DNA from: an uncultured Oscillospiraceae bacterium
Lineage (GTDB): Bacteria; Bacillota; Clostridia; Oscillospirales; Oscillospiraceae
Length of the DNA stretch: 64,000 nt
Direction of reading: 5' to 3'
Assembly (NCBI GenBank): GCA_934636865.1
Contig: CAKUBI010000003.1
Span: 59,496-123,495, forward strand
Within the stretch, counting starts at the first letter, position 1, and each line of letters starts with the position of its first letter. The position numbers and the translations under genes were made by a program. The notes under the pieces are model-generated. The model ran no database searches, was not told the origin of the DNA, and saw only the letters and a program-made list of their open reading frames with translations. Below, in pieces: positions 43,534-53,371 of this stretch.

Positions 43534-45561
43534 TCACACCTCCTGCAAGCCCCCGCCGTCCCGCGGAAGATACAGCGCAAGAACGCCCGCGTCGTCCGTC
43601 CCGCCGCGGCGGTCCAGGCTGTCGGCCAAAATTGCGGAGACGAGCTGCTGGGGGTCCTCCCCCTCCCAGCCCGCAAGCAGGTTTTGCAGCCACTCGTCGT
43701 CCGCGCTGTCGGCCACGCCGTCGGTCACCATGACGAGAAAACTCCCCGGTGAGAGACGCAGATGCGTCGCCTCCGGCGGGGGCGAGCCCTCCTGCAAGCC
43801 CGCCGGCAGGCACGAGCAGGTCACGCGGCGCACGCTGCCGCCGCGCTTTAAATAGCTCGGCGCCGCGCCGTACTTGTAAAGCTCGCCCTCGAGCGTGCGG
43901 AGCGACAGAGTGAGAAGGTCCACGGTCGTAAAGCTGTCGGTCGATTCGGCGCGGAGAGACAGCGCGCTGTTGAGCGTTTTGAGCGCGGGCGGCGCGTCGA
44001 TGCCCGCGCGGAGAAAGCGCTCCAAAAGGCGCGCGGCCATCGCCGATTCGCGCTGCGCCGCCTCGCCGCAGCCCATGCCGTCGGAGAGCAGCAGACACAG
44101 CGTCCCGCCGTCCGTTTCAAAGCGGCTCGCGCTGTCGCCGCTCACGCGCTCGCCGCGCTTGGGCCGCAGCGCAAGGCCGATCTCATAGGGGTGCAGGGGA
44201 GAGGCGGACGCGGCCTGCACCGCTGCGCCATCCGCCGCGCTCTGCAAAAGCTCGGAGAGCTGTGCATACTGCGAAGCGGCCTTTGCCCGGTCCTCGGCGA
44301 TGCGCCGGCGGTACTGCCGCCGCAGAAGATAGGTGCGCAGCTCCTCGTTCACGGCGGCAAGGAAGCTCGGAAATCGGATACAGCGGTCGGCAAAGTAGGA
44401 CGGGAAGTCCTCCCCGCGCCCCTGTCCGCGCTGCAAAAGCGCTGCGGTCGCGTCGTTGAGGGCGGTATAGGTCCGGTTGTACTCCTTTTCCCAGCAGAAG
44501 TCGCACAGCGCGCAGCCCCGGCAGACCTTTTCCGCCGCGCGGTCGAAGATGGCGGCGGGATTTTCCTCCGTGCGCTTCGGCGGGCGGGCGACGCTGTCGT
44601 ACAGCTCGCGCATCGCGGCGGCGGACTCGGTGAGCGTTTTGCGCAGGGCCGCGTCCCCCTGCGCGCTCTCCTCCATGGCAAGGTGCCGGCCGCGAAAGTA
44701 CCTTCGCGGGATGAGCAGAAACAGCAGCGCCGCGGCGATCGACTCATACAGCAGCACCAGTCCCGCCTGCGCGCTCATTGGCAGCGCGAAGCACAGCATG
44801 CTCAAAAGGAACCACAGCGCCGAGCCCACGCGGTTGCCCCGGCACGTCACGCTCACGAGGATCGCCGCGAAGGCATACGACGCCGCGTGCGCAAAGCCGC
44901 CGTCGCCCGCCGTCAGGTCCATCGCAAGGCCGATGCACAGCGCCGCCGGGACGGACACCGCCCCGCTGCGCTCAAAGGCGGCGAGCAGCACCACGAGCAG
45001 CGACGCGATGCGCCCGGGCGCAAAGCCGTTCGCCGTCTGATACGAGGAAAAGGCCATCAGTACGCCGAGCAGGATAAAAAGCGACGCGAACGGGTGCTCC
45101 TTTTCCGCCGGGGCGAGCAGCGCCCGGCCGCTCATCGCCGCCAGCGCCGCGAGCAGCAGGCTCACAAGGCAGGTCGCCGCCTCGCCGCCCGGGTCGCGCA
45201 GCACGTAGACGAACTCGACTGAGAGCATCATCCCCGCCGCCAGCAGCGGCAGAAACGCGCGCTTTTGATAGATTTTCAAATCGAAGAAGGCGTTGTTCGC
45301 CGTGAAGATCAGCACTGCCGCGGCGAAGGTGCGCAGCGCGTGCGAAAACGGCAGAAACACGAACGCCCCTGCCGACGCGCCGAGAAACGCGCTCAGCCCC
45401 TTTACGCCCGGCCCCGCCGCGGCCGTCAGCCCCAGCGCCAGCGGCGCGTAGCCGCCGAACACCTGCGCGCCGGACAGCACCGCCGCGAGCGCAAAGCGCA
45501 GCGTGCAGTCCACAAATTTCCCCGACCATTCCCGGCTGCGCAGCAGCTCCATCCCTTTCAC
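43534..45561 (-). CDS. spoIIE: Stage II sporulation protein E-like serine phosphatase
   Basis: This 675-residue protein has about ten N-terminal membrane helices (residues 20-290), a linker region with a Cys-rich patch (CRGCALCDFC), and a C-terminal PP2C/SpoIIE phosphatase domain with LLLSDGMGCGEAAQRES and VMVTDGVADSADDEWL metal-binding Asp residues. SpoIIE dephosphorylates SpoIIAA to free sigma-F in the forespore, so the organism probably sporulates. The start is taken as GTG at 45561, 7 bases after AAGGAGGGG; an ATG three codons later has no proper SD. Helix count and length fit the family. Confidence 0.92.
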   Translation of the reverse strand: MKGMELLRSREWSGKFVDCTLRFALAAVLSGAQVFGGYAPLALGLTAAAGPGVKGLSAFLGASAGAFVFLPFSHALRTFAAAVLIFTANNAFFDLKIYQKRAFLPLLAAGMMLSVEFVYVLRDPGGEAATCLVSLLLAALAAMSGRALLAPAEKEHPFASLFILLGVLMAFSSYQTANGFAPGRIASLLVVLLAAFERSGAVSVPAALCIGLAMDLTAGDGGFAHAASYAFAAILVSVTCRGNRVGSALWFLLSMLCFALPMSAQAGLVLLYESIAAALLFLLIPRRYFRGRHLAMEESAQGDAALRKTLTESAAAMRELYDSVARPPKRTEENPAAIFDRAAEKVCRGCALCDFCWEKEYNRTYTALNDATAALLQRGQGRGEDFPSYFADRCIRFPSFLAAVNEELRTYLLRRQYRRRIAEDRAKAASQYAQLSELLQSAADGAAVQAASASPLHPYEIGLALRPKRGERVSGDSASRFETDGGTLCLLLSDGMGCGEAAQRESAMAARLLERFLRAGIDAPPALKTLNSALSLRAESTDSFTTVDLLTLSLRTLEGELYKYGAAPSYLKRGGSVRRVTCSCLPAGLQEGSPPPEATHLRLSPGSFLVMVTDGVADSADDEWLQNLLAGWEGEDPQQLVSAILADSLDRRGGTDDAGVLALYLPRDGGGLQEV

Positions 45562-45640
45562 AGCTCGTCCCCTCCTTGTGCGTTGTGGCATTATTGTAAA
45601 CGCACGGGAAGAAAAAGCCTGTCGGGAAATAAGGATGCAA

Positions 45641-45675
45641 AAAAAGAACGTCTGCGAGAGCAGACGTTCTTTTTT
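45641..45675. terminator. Terminator of the nusA-ribF operon
   Basis: The stem AAGAACGTCTGC/GCAGACGTTCTT with A and T tracts lies just past ribF on the minus strand and also shields spoIIE. Confidence 0.92.
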
Positions 45676-45680
45676 GCCGC

Positions 45681-46574
45681 TTATTTGACAATTTCTATCG
45701 CCTCGCGGGCGTTTTGCGCGATCATGTCGTGCAGCTCCTGCGTGGAGGAGAACCTGCGCTCGGGCCGCAGATACGTGCAGAAGTCCAGCCGCAGCGTCCT
45801 GCCGTACAGGTCGCCCTCGTAATCCACAAGGTACGTCTCCACGCTCACGCGGTTCGCTTCGCTCACCGTCGGCCTGACGCCGACGTTCGTCACGCCGACG
45901 CAGCGCTTCCCGTCCGGCAGATACGCGCGCGTTGCGTACACGCCGCGCGCCGGGACGAGCAGGTGCTCCTCGGGGATGAGGTTCGCCGTCGGGAAAAGGC
46001 GCTTTCTGCCGATGCCGTCGCCATGTCGTACCGTGCCCTCCATTGAGAAGGGGTGGCCCAGGAATTCCGCCGCGCGGGCGGCGTCGCCCGCCTCCAGCAG
46101 CGCGCGGATATAGCTCGAGGAGACGGTCACGCCGTCCTTTTCCACGCGGGGGATGATGTCGCAGCCAAGGCCGTGAGACGCGCAGTAGCTTTTAAGCTTT
46201 TCCACGTCGCCCTCGTTTTTGTGGCCGAAGCGGAAGTCGTGCCCCGCGACGAGATGGGCTGCATGGTACTTTCCCACCAGCAGGTCCGCGATAAAGCTCT
46301 CCCACGGCATCGTCATCATGGCCCGGTCGAACGGCTCGACATACACATCCGCCACGCCGTACTGCGTGCGGATGATCTCCGCGCGCTCAGCGGGCGTTGT
46401 GAGCAGCGGGACGGGCGTTCCCGTCACGAACTCGCGCGGCGAGCGGTCGAACGTGAAGGCCGCCGAGCGGCAGCCCGTCTCCTCCGCGCGGCGCACCGCC
46501 ATTTTGAGCAGCGCGCCGTGCCCCAAATGCACCCCGTCGAAAAAGCCGAGGGCGATCACAGTTTTCGTTTCCAT
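45681..46574 (-). CDS. ribF: Bifunctional riboflavin kinase/FAD synthetase (RibF)
   Basis: This 297-residue enzyme makes FMN and then FAD from riboflavin. The adenylyltransferase half begins VIALGFFDGVHLGHGALL (HxGH motif) and has VAGHDFRFGHKNEGD; the kinase half has GIGRKRLFPTANLIPEEHLLVPARGVYA and the C-terminal LYGRTLRLDFCTYLRPE. Length is normal. It is the last gene of the nusA-infB operon, 27 bp after truB, a common Firmicute order. Its product could supply FAD to the ApbE system at 22.7-23.8 kb. Confidence 0.96.
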   Translation of the reverse strand: METKTVIALGFFDGVHLGHGALLKMAVRRAEETGCRSAAFTFDRSPREFVTGTPVPLLTTPAERAEIIRTQYGVADVYVEPFDRAMMTMPWESFIADLLVGKYHAAHLVAGHDFRFGHKNEGDVEKLKSYCASHGLGCDIIPRVEKDGVTVSSSYIRALLEAGDAARAAEFLGHPFSMEGTVRHGDGIGRKRLFPTANLIPEEHLLVPARGVYATRAYLPDGKRCVGVTNVGVRPTVSEANRVSVETYLVDYEGDLYGRTLRLDFCTYLRPERRFSSTQELHDMIAQNAREAIEIVK

Positions 46575-46601
46575 AGTGAAGTGGTCCTTTTTGCGTCAGC
46601 G

Positions 46602-47465
46602 TCACACGCTGAAAAAATTTCGTTTCGAGGTGAGAAGGCCGTCCTTCGCCTCCGAGAGCGCGAGGAACGTCCCATCGCGTCCGTACACGCGGTACAGCCC
46701 GTCCGGAAGCCCTGCGCGAAGCGGATTGCCGCACAGGCACCGCCGCTCCTGCTCCTCCGACGGGATGGTGTAGGCCGGGTGATCGCGGAACAGGCTGTCG
46801 ATCGGGCGGAGGAGGGCTTCGCCCTCGCGCTGCACATCCTCGAGCGTCACGGCTTCGCCGATGCGAAAGCCCGACGCCTCGGTGCGCCGCAGCGCCGCCA
46901 TGCAGCCGCCGCAGCCGAGCGCCCGCCCTAAGTCATGGCAGAGCGTGCGGATGTACGTTCCCTTCGAGCACACGACGCGCAGGGCGTATTGGTCATTCCC
47001 CAGCTCCTCCGTCAGCGCAAGGTCATAGACGGTGATCCTGCGCGGCCTGCGCGCGACCTCCTTGCCCTGGCGGGCAAGGTCGTAGAGCTTCTGTCCGTTG
47101 ATCTTGATGGCCGAGTACATCGGCGGGATCTGCTCGATCTCGCCGAGAAAGCGCGGCAGCGCCGCGCGCACCCCGTCCGCCGTAACGGCCACGGGATTTT
47201 CTTCGAGCGTTTCGCCGGTCGTATCCTGCGTGTCGGTCACTCTGCCGAGCTGCAAAACGGCCTCGTAGACCTTTTTTCCCCCCTCGGCGAAGGAAACCGC
47301 CTTGGTCGCCTGCCCGACAAACACGGGCAGCACGCCCGTCGCCATGGGGTCGAGCGTCCCGGCGTGGCCGACGCGCTTTTCGTGCAGCATACTCCGCAGC
47401 CTGGCGCACACGTCCATGCTCGTCCAATCCTGCGGCTTGTCGATGATAATGATGCCGTTGGGCAT
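46602..47465 (-). CDS. truB: tRNA pseudouridine(55) synthase
   Basis: This 287-residue enzyme makes pseudouridine 55 in the T-arm of tRNAs. It begins NGIIIIDKPQDWTSMDVC and has the catalytic GTLDPMATGVLP, YEAVLQLGRVTDTQD, PPMYSAIKINGQKLYDLARQG and KGTYIRTLCHDLG. The start at 47465 has AAGGAGG 6 bases upstream. It lies 32 bp after nrnA in the nusA operon. Confidence 0.97.
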   Translation of the reverse strand: MPNGIIIIDKPQDWTSMDVCARLRSMLHEKRVGHAGTLDPMATGVLPVFVGQATKAVSFAEGGKKVYEAVLQLGRVTDTQDTTGETLEENPVAVTADGVRAALPRFLGEIEQIPPMYSAIKINGQKLYDLARQGKEVARRPRRITVYDLALTEELGNDQYALRVVCSKGTYIRTLCHDLGRALGCGGCMAALRRTEASGFRIGEAVTLEDVQREGEALLRPIDSLFRDHPAYTIPSEEQERRCLCGNPLRAGLPDGLYRVYGRDGTFLALSEAKDGLLTSKRNFFSV

Positions 47466-47497
47466 AAGCAGCCTCCTTTGCGCCAAGCTTTCGGCGC

Positions 47498-48460
47498 TTA
47501 CGCGCCCCTGTGTTCTTCCGCCGCCGCTTCGGCGATGGCATTCAGGATCATCGCGCGGGCCTGCTCATACCCCGCGTGCTCGATGAGACAGCCCGAGGCC
47601 GCGCGGTGTCCTCCGCCGCCGAGCTTCGAGCAGGCGAGCGTCGCGTTGACGCGCGCGCCCGTGCGCACGCTGACCTTCCACGCGCCGTCTCTTGTCTCCT
47701 TCATCGTCACAGCGCAGTCCGTGCCCTCGACGAGCCCGCCGAGGGACGCAAGATCCTCCATGTCCGCCTCGGAAAGCTGCATGCGCTGCTGAAGCGACTG
47801 CGGCACCGCGACGATGACAACGCGGTCCTCGTCGTAAAACTCCATCGTGCGCAGAAGCTCGCCCTCAAGGGCAAGACGCTTTCTGCTCTTCGTGCGGAAG
47901 TGGAGCTTGTTGGCGGCTTTATAGTCGATGCCCATCTCCATCAACACCGCGGCCACACGGTGCGTGTTCGCCGTGACGTTGGAGTAGACAAAGCAGCCCG
48001 TGTCGGTGCTGACGGCCACGTAGAGCGGCAGCGCGACCGCGGGCGTCAGCTGCCCCAGATCCTGCGCGAGCGCGCAGAGGATCTCGCCGCAGGCGGCGCA
48101 CTCAGGGTGCACGCAGCTCTCCCTGCCGAAGCCCTCGTAGCTCGGGTGATGGTCGATGGCGAGGTCCACGCGCGTTTTGAACAGCTCGGCGTTGTCCGGG
48201 AACAGGCTCAGCGCCGCAAGATCGACGGAAACGACGGTCTCATAGTCAAAATCGTCCGCGACCCAGTACTTCTCGACGTACCGCTCGAAATGCTCGGTCG
48301 TCTCGCGGTTGTAGAGAACGCCCGCGCTTTTCCCCATCTGGCGCAGCATGGCGCACAGCGCCGCCGCGCAGCCGAGGGTGTCGCCGTCGGGGCGGCGGTG
48401 AGTGAGGATAAGGTATTTGTCATGCGCGCGGAGGTACGCCGCGACTTCGGAAACGGTCAT
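47498..48460 (-). CDS. nrnA: DHH/DHHA1 phosphoesterase (NrnA type)
   Basis: This 320-residue protein hydrolyses nanoRNA (short oligoribonucleotides) and 3'-phosphoadenosine phosphate. The DHH motifs are THRRPDGDTLGCAAAL near residue 20 and AIDHHPSYEGFG, and the DHHA1 domain ends in GGGGHRAASGCLI. It overlaps rbfA by four bases (ATGA), so translation is coupled. The rbfA-nrnA-truB-ribF order is typical of Clostridia. Full length, with all visible metal ligands. Confidence 0.94.
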   Translation of the reverse strand: MTVSEVAAYLRAHDKYLILTHRRPDGDTLGCAAALCAMLRQMGKSAGVLYNRETTEHFERYVEKYWVADDFDYETVVSVDLAALSLFPDNAELFKTRVDLAIDHHPSYEGFGRESCVHPECAACGEILCALAQDLGQLTPAVALPLYVAVSTDTGCFVYSNVTANTHRVAAVLMEMGIDYKAANKLHFRTKSRKRLALEGELLRTMEFYDEDRVVIVAVPQSLQQRMQLSEADMEDLASLGGLVEGTDCAVTMKETRDGAWKVSVRTGARVNATLACSKLGGGGHRAASGCLIEHAGYEQARAMILNAIAEAAAEEHRGA

Positions 48461-48852
48461 TCCTGCTCATCCTCCGCGTTCAGCTTTTCGTTTTCAGGGT
48501 TTGCGGGCTTCACCACGCGCGGGTCGCGCAGAAGCTCGAGGATGTGCGCGCCGTACTCGATGGAATCGTCCGCGATGAACTGCAGCTCCGGCGTGTAGCG
48601 CAGCGACATGTTCGCCCCCAGCTCGCGGCGAAGATAGCCTGCCGCGCTCTTGAGGCCGCGGATCACGTCCTTTTCAAGCGACTTTTCCAAAACGCTCACA
48701 TAGATGCGCGAATAGCGCAGGTCGCTTGTCGTGTCCACATGCGTGATGGTCACCATGCCGCCCTGCACGCGCGGGTCCTTGAGCGTGCGCATGAGCGCGC
48801 TCAGCTCGCGCTGGATCTCTTCATTGATGCGTCCAATGCGATTGCTTGCCAT
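48457..48852 (-). CDS. rbfA: 30S ribosome-binding factor A
   Basis: This 131-residue KH-like factor helps mature the 16S rRNA 5' end. It reads RIGRINEEIQRELSALMRTLKDPRV, SDLRYSRIYVSVL and LRYTPELQFIADDSIEYGAHI. An acidic tail (NEKLNAEDEQE) ends it. AAAGGAGG precedes the start. It follows infB after a 73-bp gap that holds a strong hairpin. Confidence 0.96.
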   Translation of the reverse strand: MASNRIGRINEEIQRELSALMRTLKDPRVQGGMVTITHVDTTSDLRYSRIYVSVLEKSLEKDVIRGLKSAAGYLRRELGANMSLRYTPELQFIADDSIEYGAHILELLRDPRVVKPANPENEKLNAEDEQE

Positions 48853-48872
48853 TTAAATTCCTCCTTTGAAAA

Positions 48873-48902
48873 GGCAGGGGCGGGCGTTCGCCCGCCCCTG
48901 CC
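48873..48902 (-). terminator. Strong hairpin between infB and rbfA
   Basis: A 13-bp, all-matched GC-rich stem (GGCAGGGGCGGGC/GCCCGCCCCTGCC) with a 4-nt loop, followed on the minus strand by TTTTC. It may attenuate or process the operon mRNA between infB and rbfA. Confidence 0.65.
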
Positions 48903-48925
48903 GAAAGGCTCATTTTTGAAGTTTC

Positions 48926-51295
48926 TTACTGTTCGATCTGCTCCATGACGTATGCCTCGACGATGTCGCCGACCTTGATGTCGTTGTACTTCTCGAAGCT
49001 CAGACCGCACTCGTAGCCGCTCGCGACCTCCTTGACGGAGTCCTTGAAGCGCTGGAGCGAGGCGAGGTGGCCTTCGTGGACGACGATGCCGTCGCGCACG
49101 ATGCGCACGTCGCACGCGCGCTGGATCTTGCCGTCCTGCACGTAGCAGCCCGCAACGGTGCCGACGGACGAGACCTTGTAGGTCTGGCGGATCTCGGCAT
49201 GGCCGATGACGGCCTCGCGGAACTTCGGCGCGAGCATGCCCTTCATGGCGGCCTCGATCTCGTCGATGGCGTCGTAAATGACGCGGTACATGCGCATATC
49301 GACGTGGTTGCGGGCCGCGCTGTCGCGCGCCGCAGCGTCGGGACGGACGTTGAAGCCGACGATGATGGCGTTCGACGTGGCGGCGAGCATCACGTCGCTC
49401 TCGTTGATCGCGCCGACCGCGCCGTGGATGACGCGCACGCGGACCTCGTCGTTGGAGATCTTCTCAAGCGACGCCTTGACGGCCTCGACCGAGCCCATGA
49501 CGTCCGCCTTGACGATGATGTTGAGGTTCTTCATCTCGCCCGCCTGGATCTGGCTGAACAGATCCTCGAGCGAGACCTTCGTGATGGGGGCGTTGGCCTT
49601 GCGCTTTTCCTCTTCCTTGCGCTGCTCGACAAGCTCGCGGGCAAGGCGCTCGTCGGCGACGGCATTGAAGTGCGCGCCGGCCTCGGGCACTTCGCCAAGG
49701 CCCGTGATCTCGACAGGGACGCTGGGGCCGGCGGAGGTGAGCTTCTGGCCCTTGTCGCTCATCATCGCACGCACGCGGCCCACGGCCGTACCGGCGATGA
49801 TGATATCGCCCTGATGGAGCGTGCCGTTCTGGACGAGGAGCGTCGCGATGGGGCCGCGGCCCTTGTCAAGGCGCGCTTCCACCACAGCGCCGGACGCGGC
49901 GCGGTTGGGATTGGCCTTGAGCTCTGCGACCTCGGCGGTGAGCGCGACCATCTCGAGCAGGTTGTCGATGCCCATGCCGGTCTTGGCGGAAATGGGACAG
50001 ACGATGGTGTCGCCGCCCCAGTCCTCGGCCACAAGGCCGTACTCGGTCAGCTGCTGCTTGATGCGCTCGGGGTTGGCGTCGGGCTTATCCATCTTGTTGA
50101 TGGCAACGATGATGGGGATCTCGGCGGCCTTGGCGTGGTTGATGGACTCGATGGTCTGGGGCTTGATGCCGTCCTCGGCGGCGACGACGAGGATAGCGAT
50201 ATCCGTGATCATCGCGCCGCGGGCACGCATGGAGGTGAACGCCTCGTGGCCCGGCGTATCAAGGAAGGTGATGGGCTTGCCCTTGATCTGCACCTGATAG
50301 GCGCCGATGTGCTGCGTAATGCCGCCGGCCTCACCGGAGGCGACGTGGGCGTTGCGGATATAGTCGAGAAGGGAGGTCTTGCCGTGGTCCACGTGGCCCA
50401 TAACGACCACGACCGGGGCGCGCGGCTCGAGCTCGTCGGCGCTGTCCTCATGATCGTCGATGAGCTTTTCCTCGATCGTCACAACGACCTCCTTTTCGAC
50501 CTTGCAGCCGAGCTCCTCGGCGACAAAGGACGCGGTGTCGAAGTCGATCATCTGGGAAAGGGAAGCCATCACGCCGTTTTTCATCAGGCATTTGACGACC
50601 TCCGCGCCGGTCTTTTTCATGCGGGAGGCCAGCTCGCCGACGGAGATCTCATCGGGGATCTTGACGGTCAGCGGGGTTTTTTTGGCGATCTCCAGCTGCA
50701 GGCGGCGCATCTTCTCGGCCTCCTCCTGCTTGCGCTTGCCGGAGAACGGCTGCTGGCGGTTATTGCGGTTCTTGTTATTGCGGAACTTTTCCTTCGTGCC
50801 GCGCTCCAAGTCGCGGCGGTCTCCGGAGCGCTCGGCCATGTCCTGCAGCTTCTCGTCGTACTTGTCAAGGTTGACGTTCGTCACCTTGCGGGTATCGACG
50901 ATCTTCTTTTCCGGCACGCGGGTCGCGGGCTTCTGCGTGGCGGTGGACTTGTTCTGCTGGGGCTGGGGCTGGGCGCTCTGCTGCACCCTGGGCTGACTGC
51001 CGCCGCGCTGCGGCTGGGCAGACTGTCCCTTCGCCGCGCCCTGCTGCTGGGCAGGCTGTGCCTTGGGCTCGGGCTTTTTCTGGGGAGCGGTCTCGGCATA
51101 GATCGTCTCGATCTTGACCTGATGCTTCTGCGTCAGGTGCTCAAAGATCAGGTTGACCTCCTCTTCCGACAACACCTGCGAAGGCTTTTTGCTCCCGTCC
51201 TCATAGGTATTCAGGACGGCCTGGATGTCCTTCGACGACATGCCGAAGTCCTTTGCCATGTCGGATACCTTGTTCTTGTTCATTGTAGTAGCCAA
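48926..51295 (-). CDS. infB: Translation initiation factor IF-2
   Basis: This 789-residue GTPase brings fMet-tRNA to the ribosome. An N-terminal IF2_N motif ([19 protein letters not shown]), a Gln/Pro/Ala-rich linker (about residues 70-150) and a second IF2_N helix lead into the G domain ([33 protein letters not shown]), followed by domains II to IV. The start is TTG at 51295, 7 bases after GGAGGTG; an ATG four codons later is possible. The ylxQ stop lies one base before. Confidence 0.97.
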   Translation of the reverse strand: MATTMNKNKVSDMAKDFGMSSKDIQAVLNTYEDGSKKPSQVLSEEEVNLIFEHLTQKHQVKIETIYAETAPQKKPEPKAQPAQQQGAAKGQSAQPQRGGSQPRVQQSAQPQPQQNKSTATQKPATRVPEKKIVDTRKVTNVNLDKYDEKLQDMAERSGDRRDLERGTKEKFRNNKNRNNRQQPFSGKRKQEEAEKMRRLQLEIAKKTPLTVKIPDEISVGELASRMKKTGAEVVKCLMKNGVMASLSQMIDFDTASFVAEELGCKVEKEVVVTIEEKLIDDHEDSADELEPRAPVVVVMGHVDHGKTSLLDYIRNAHVASGEAGGITQHIGAYQVQIKGKPITFLDTPGHEAFTSMRARGAMITDIAILVVAAEDGIKPQTIESINHAKAAEIPIIVAINKMDKPDANPERIKQQLTEYGLVAEDWGGDTIVCPISAKTGMGIDNLLEMVALTAEVAELKANPNRAASGAVVEARLDKGRGPIATLLVQNGTLHQGDIIIAGTAVGRVRAMMSDKGQKLTSAGPSVPVEITGLGEVPEAGAHFNAVADERLARELVEQRKEEEKRKANAPITKVSLEDLFSQIQAGEMKNLNIIVKADVMGSVEAVKASLEKISNDEVRVRVIHGAVGAINESDVMLAATSNAIIVGFNVRPDAAARDSAARNHVDMRMYRVIYDAIDEIEAAMKGMLAPKFREAVIGHAEIRQTYKVSSVGTVAGCYVQDGKIQRACDVRIVRDGIVVHEGHLASLQRFKDSVKEVASGYECGLSFEKYNDIKVGDIVEAYVMEQIEQ

Positions 51296-51296
51296 A

Positions 51297-51968
51297 TTAT
51301 TGCACCTCCGTGTGTTGTGATGTCTGCTGACTTACTTTCTTAAAGCTGCCCTTGCCCTTTTTCACGGGGCGGGCGTGGGCAAAGCGCTTCGACGCGCGCT
51401 GCTTTTCCGCTTCGCGGTGCGCCCTCTCGCGCTCGGCGCGCGTGCGCCCGTGCTTCACGGTGCGCCGCGGCGCTTTTTTCTCCTCTGATGCAAGGGGCTT
51501 TTTCTTTCCCTCCGCCGCGGCGGGCTTTGCTTCCGTCGCCTTATGCGGCTTTTTCCTGCCCTCGCGCAGGTTCTTCTCGTGCTGCCTGAGCTCAGCTCGG
51601 CGTTCGGCGGCGCGCTGGGCCTTGATCGCAAGCCGCCGTGCCGCTTCGCCGTAGTGCGCTTCGTCGGCCTCGGCCAGCTTTTTGGCCGCAGCCTCAGCAA
51701 AGCCGACGTCCGTCAGCGCGGCCATCGCGCAGGACGTGCGGCCCAGGGCCCTTCCCAGCTCGTCCTTCGTCGCGGGGATCTCAAGGCAGATGCACTCGCC
51801 CGTGTCGCCGAAGTGCTTGGCCCGGCGGCGGGTGTTATCCGCGGCGTCGGAGGCGATGAGGATGAGCCGCGCGTGCCTTGCTCTCGCCGCCGCGCCGACC
51901 GGCTCCTCGCCGGCCTCGAGCTTTCCGGCCTTTTTGGCAAGGCCGATAAGATTGAGCAGTTTATCCAC
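51297..51968 (-). CDS. ylxQ: L7Ae-family ribosomal protein (YlxQ) with long basic tail
   Basis: Residues 1-100 are an L7Ae/L30e RNA-binding domain ([41 protein letters not shown]). YlxQ binds kink-turn RNA and is often linked to RNase P regulation together with RnpM. Residues about 105-223 form an unusual Lys/Arg/Ala/Glu-rich extension ([38 protein letters not shown]) that doubles the usual length. The GTG start at 51968 overlaps the rnpM end by 8 bases, after GGAGATGG. It is coupled to infB downstream. Confidence 0.87.
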   Translation of the reverse strand: MDKLLNLIGLAKKAGKLEAGEEPVGAAARARHARLILIASDAADNTRRRAKHFGDTGECICLEIPATKDELGRALGRTSCAMAALTDVGFAEAAAKKLAEADEAHYGEAARRLAIKAQRAAERRAELRQHEKNLREGRKKPHKATEAKPAAAEGKKKPLASEEKKAPRRTVKHGRTRAERERAHREAEKQRASKRFAHARPVKKGKGSFKKVSQQTSQHTEVQ

Positions 51969-52233
51969 CGTTTGCCATCTCCTTTTCCATTTCTTCATAA
52001 ACGCTCTCGGGGATGGCCGTGTCCAGCGCGCGCTCGAGCGCGCGGGACTTGCGCGCCCGCTTGAGGCATTCGCTGTTCGGGCAGACATAAGCGCCGCGCC
52101 CGGGCTTCCTTCCCGTAAAATCGAGCGATACCTCGCCCTGCGGCGACTTGACGGCGCGGATGAGCGCGCGTTTGTCCTTCATCTCGCGGCAGCCCACACA
52201 TTGCCGCTGCGGGATCTTCTTCACTTTCTGCAT
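51961..52233 (-). CDS. rnpM: RNase P modulator RnpM (YlxR)
   Basis: This 90-residue basic protein of the YlxR/DUF448 family reads QRQCVGCREMKDKRALIRAV and GRGAYVCPNSECLKRARKS, with paired cysteines. It binds RNase P RNA in Bacillus and modulates its activity. AAAGGAGG precedes the ATG. It lies between nusA and ylxQ as in most Firmicutes. Confidence 0.95.
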   Translation of the reverse strand: MQKVKKIPQRQCVGCREMKDKRALIRAVKSPQGEVSLDFTGRKPGRGAYVCPNSECLKRARKSRALERALDTAIPESVYEEMEKEMANGG

Positions 52234-52251
52234 GAGCCGCCCTCCTTTGCT

Positions 52252-53319
52252 TTATTCCTGCGTTTCTTCTTTGTAGCTCGCGGGCTTGATGTCGATCTTG
52301 TAGCCGACAAGGCGCGCGGCAAGGCGCGCGTTCTGCCCCTCCTTGCCGATGGCAAGGGAGAGCTGATCGTCGGGCACGATCACGCGGCAGGCCTTGCCCT
52401 CCTCGGCAAGGCGGACCTCGACCACGTCCGCGGGCGCAAGCGCCGCGGCGATGTACTCCGCCGGGTCGTCGCTGTACTTGATGATGTCGATCTTCTCGCC
52501 GCGCAGCTCCTCAACGATGCTGTTCACGCGCTGGCCGTGGGGGCCGACGCACGCGCCGATGGGATCGACGTTGGGGTCGTTGCTCCACACCGCCATCTTC
52601 GTGCGGGAGCCCGCCTCGCGGGCGATGGAGCGGATCTCGACGGTGCCGTCGTAAATTTCGGGGACCTCGAGTTCAAAAAGGCGCTTGACCAAACCCGGAT
52701 GCGTGCGGGAGATGACGACCTGCGGTCCTCTCGACTGGCGGCGCACATCGACAAGGTAGACCTTGATGCGCTGGCCCTCGACAAGCGTTTCGCCCTTGAC
52801 CTGCTCGCCGGAGAGAAGGATGGCGTCCGTCGCCTCCGTGCCGGTGCCGATGCGAAGCGACGCGTTGCCCGTGCGGGGATCGATGCGTGTGACGACGCCG
52901 GTTAAGATCTCGTGCTGCTTGGAGTTATACTCGTCGTAGACCATGCCGCTCTCGGCCTCGCGCAGGCCCTGGATGATGACCTGCTTGCCGTTGCCCGCGG
53001 CGATGCGGCCGAACTCGATGTTATCCACAGGGATGTTGACGATGTCGCCGACGTTGTACTTGGCGGAGATGGCCTTGGCTTCGTCCAGGCTCATCTGCGT
53101 GCCGGGATTTTCGACCTCCCCGGCCACTTCCTTCTGCACGAACATCTTAAGCTCGCGCTTGCCCTCGTCCACATCGACCACCACGTTTTCCACGCCCTCG
53201 TGGTCGCGCTTGTAGGCGGTGGTGAGCGCCTGCACGATCTTTTCCATCATAAAGCTCTGGGAGATGCCGCGTTCCTTTTCCAGCATCGCAAGAGCTGCGA
53301 AGATCTCATCACATTTCAT
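52252..53319 (-). CDS. nusA: Transcription termination/antitermination factor NusA
   Basis: This 355-residue protein binds RNA polymerase and nascent RNA to control pausing and termination. It has the N-terminal polymerase-binding domain (residues 1-125), an S1 domain (GVVTRIDPRTGNASLRIGTG) and two KH domains (AVWSNDPNVDPIGACVGPHG with RVNSIVEELRGEKIDI, then LAIGKEGQNARLAARL). The C-terminal acidic repeats of proteobacterial NusA are absent, as usual in Firmicutes. The start at 53319 has AAGGAG; the upstream frame overlaps rimP. Confidence 0.97.
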   Translation of the reverse strand: MKCDEIFAALAMLEKERGISQSFMMEKIVQALTTAYKRDHEGVENVVVDVDEGKRELKMFVQKEVAGEVENPGTQMSLDEAKAISAKYNVGDIVNIPVDNIEFGRIAAGNGKQVIIQGLREAESGMVYDEYNSKQHEILTGVVTRIDPRTGNASLRIGTGTEATDAILLSGEQVKGETLVEGQRIKVYLVDVRRQSRGPQVVISRTHPGLVKRLFELEVPEIYDGTVEIRSIAREAGSRTKMAVWSNDPNVDPIGACVGPHGQRVNSIVEELRGEKIDIIKYSDDPAEYIAAALAPADVVEVRLAEEGKACRVIVPDDQLSLAIGKEGQNARLAARLVGYKIDIKPASYKEETQE

Positions 53320-53371
53320 GAGTAGTTGCTCCTTATTTCGTATTCTGTATGATAAAGTAATTGGTATTCCC

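Noticed and set aside
49067-51343. 758-codon plus-strand open frame opposite infB
   Set aside because: Antisense shadow of infB with no motif and no ribosome site.
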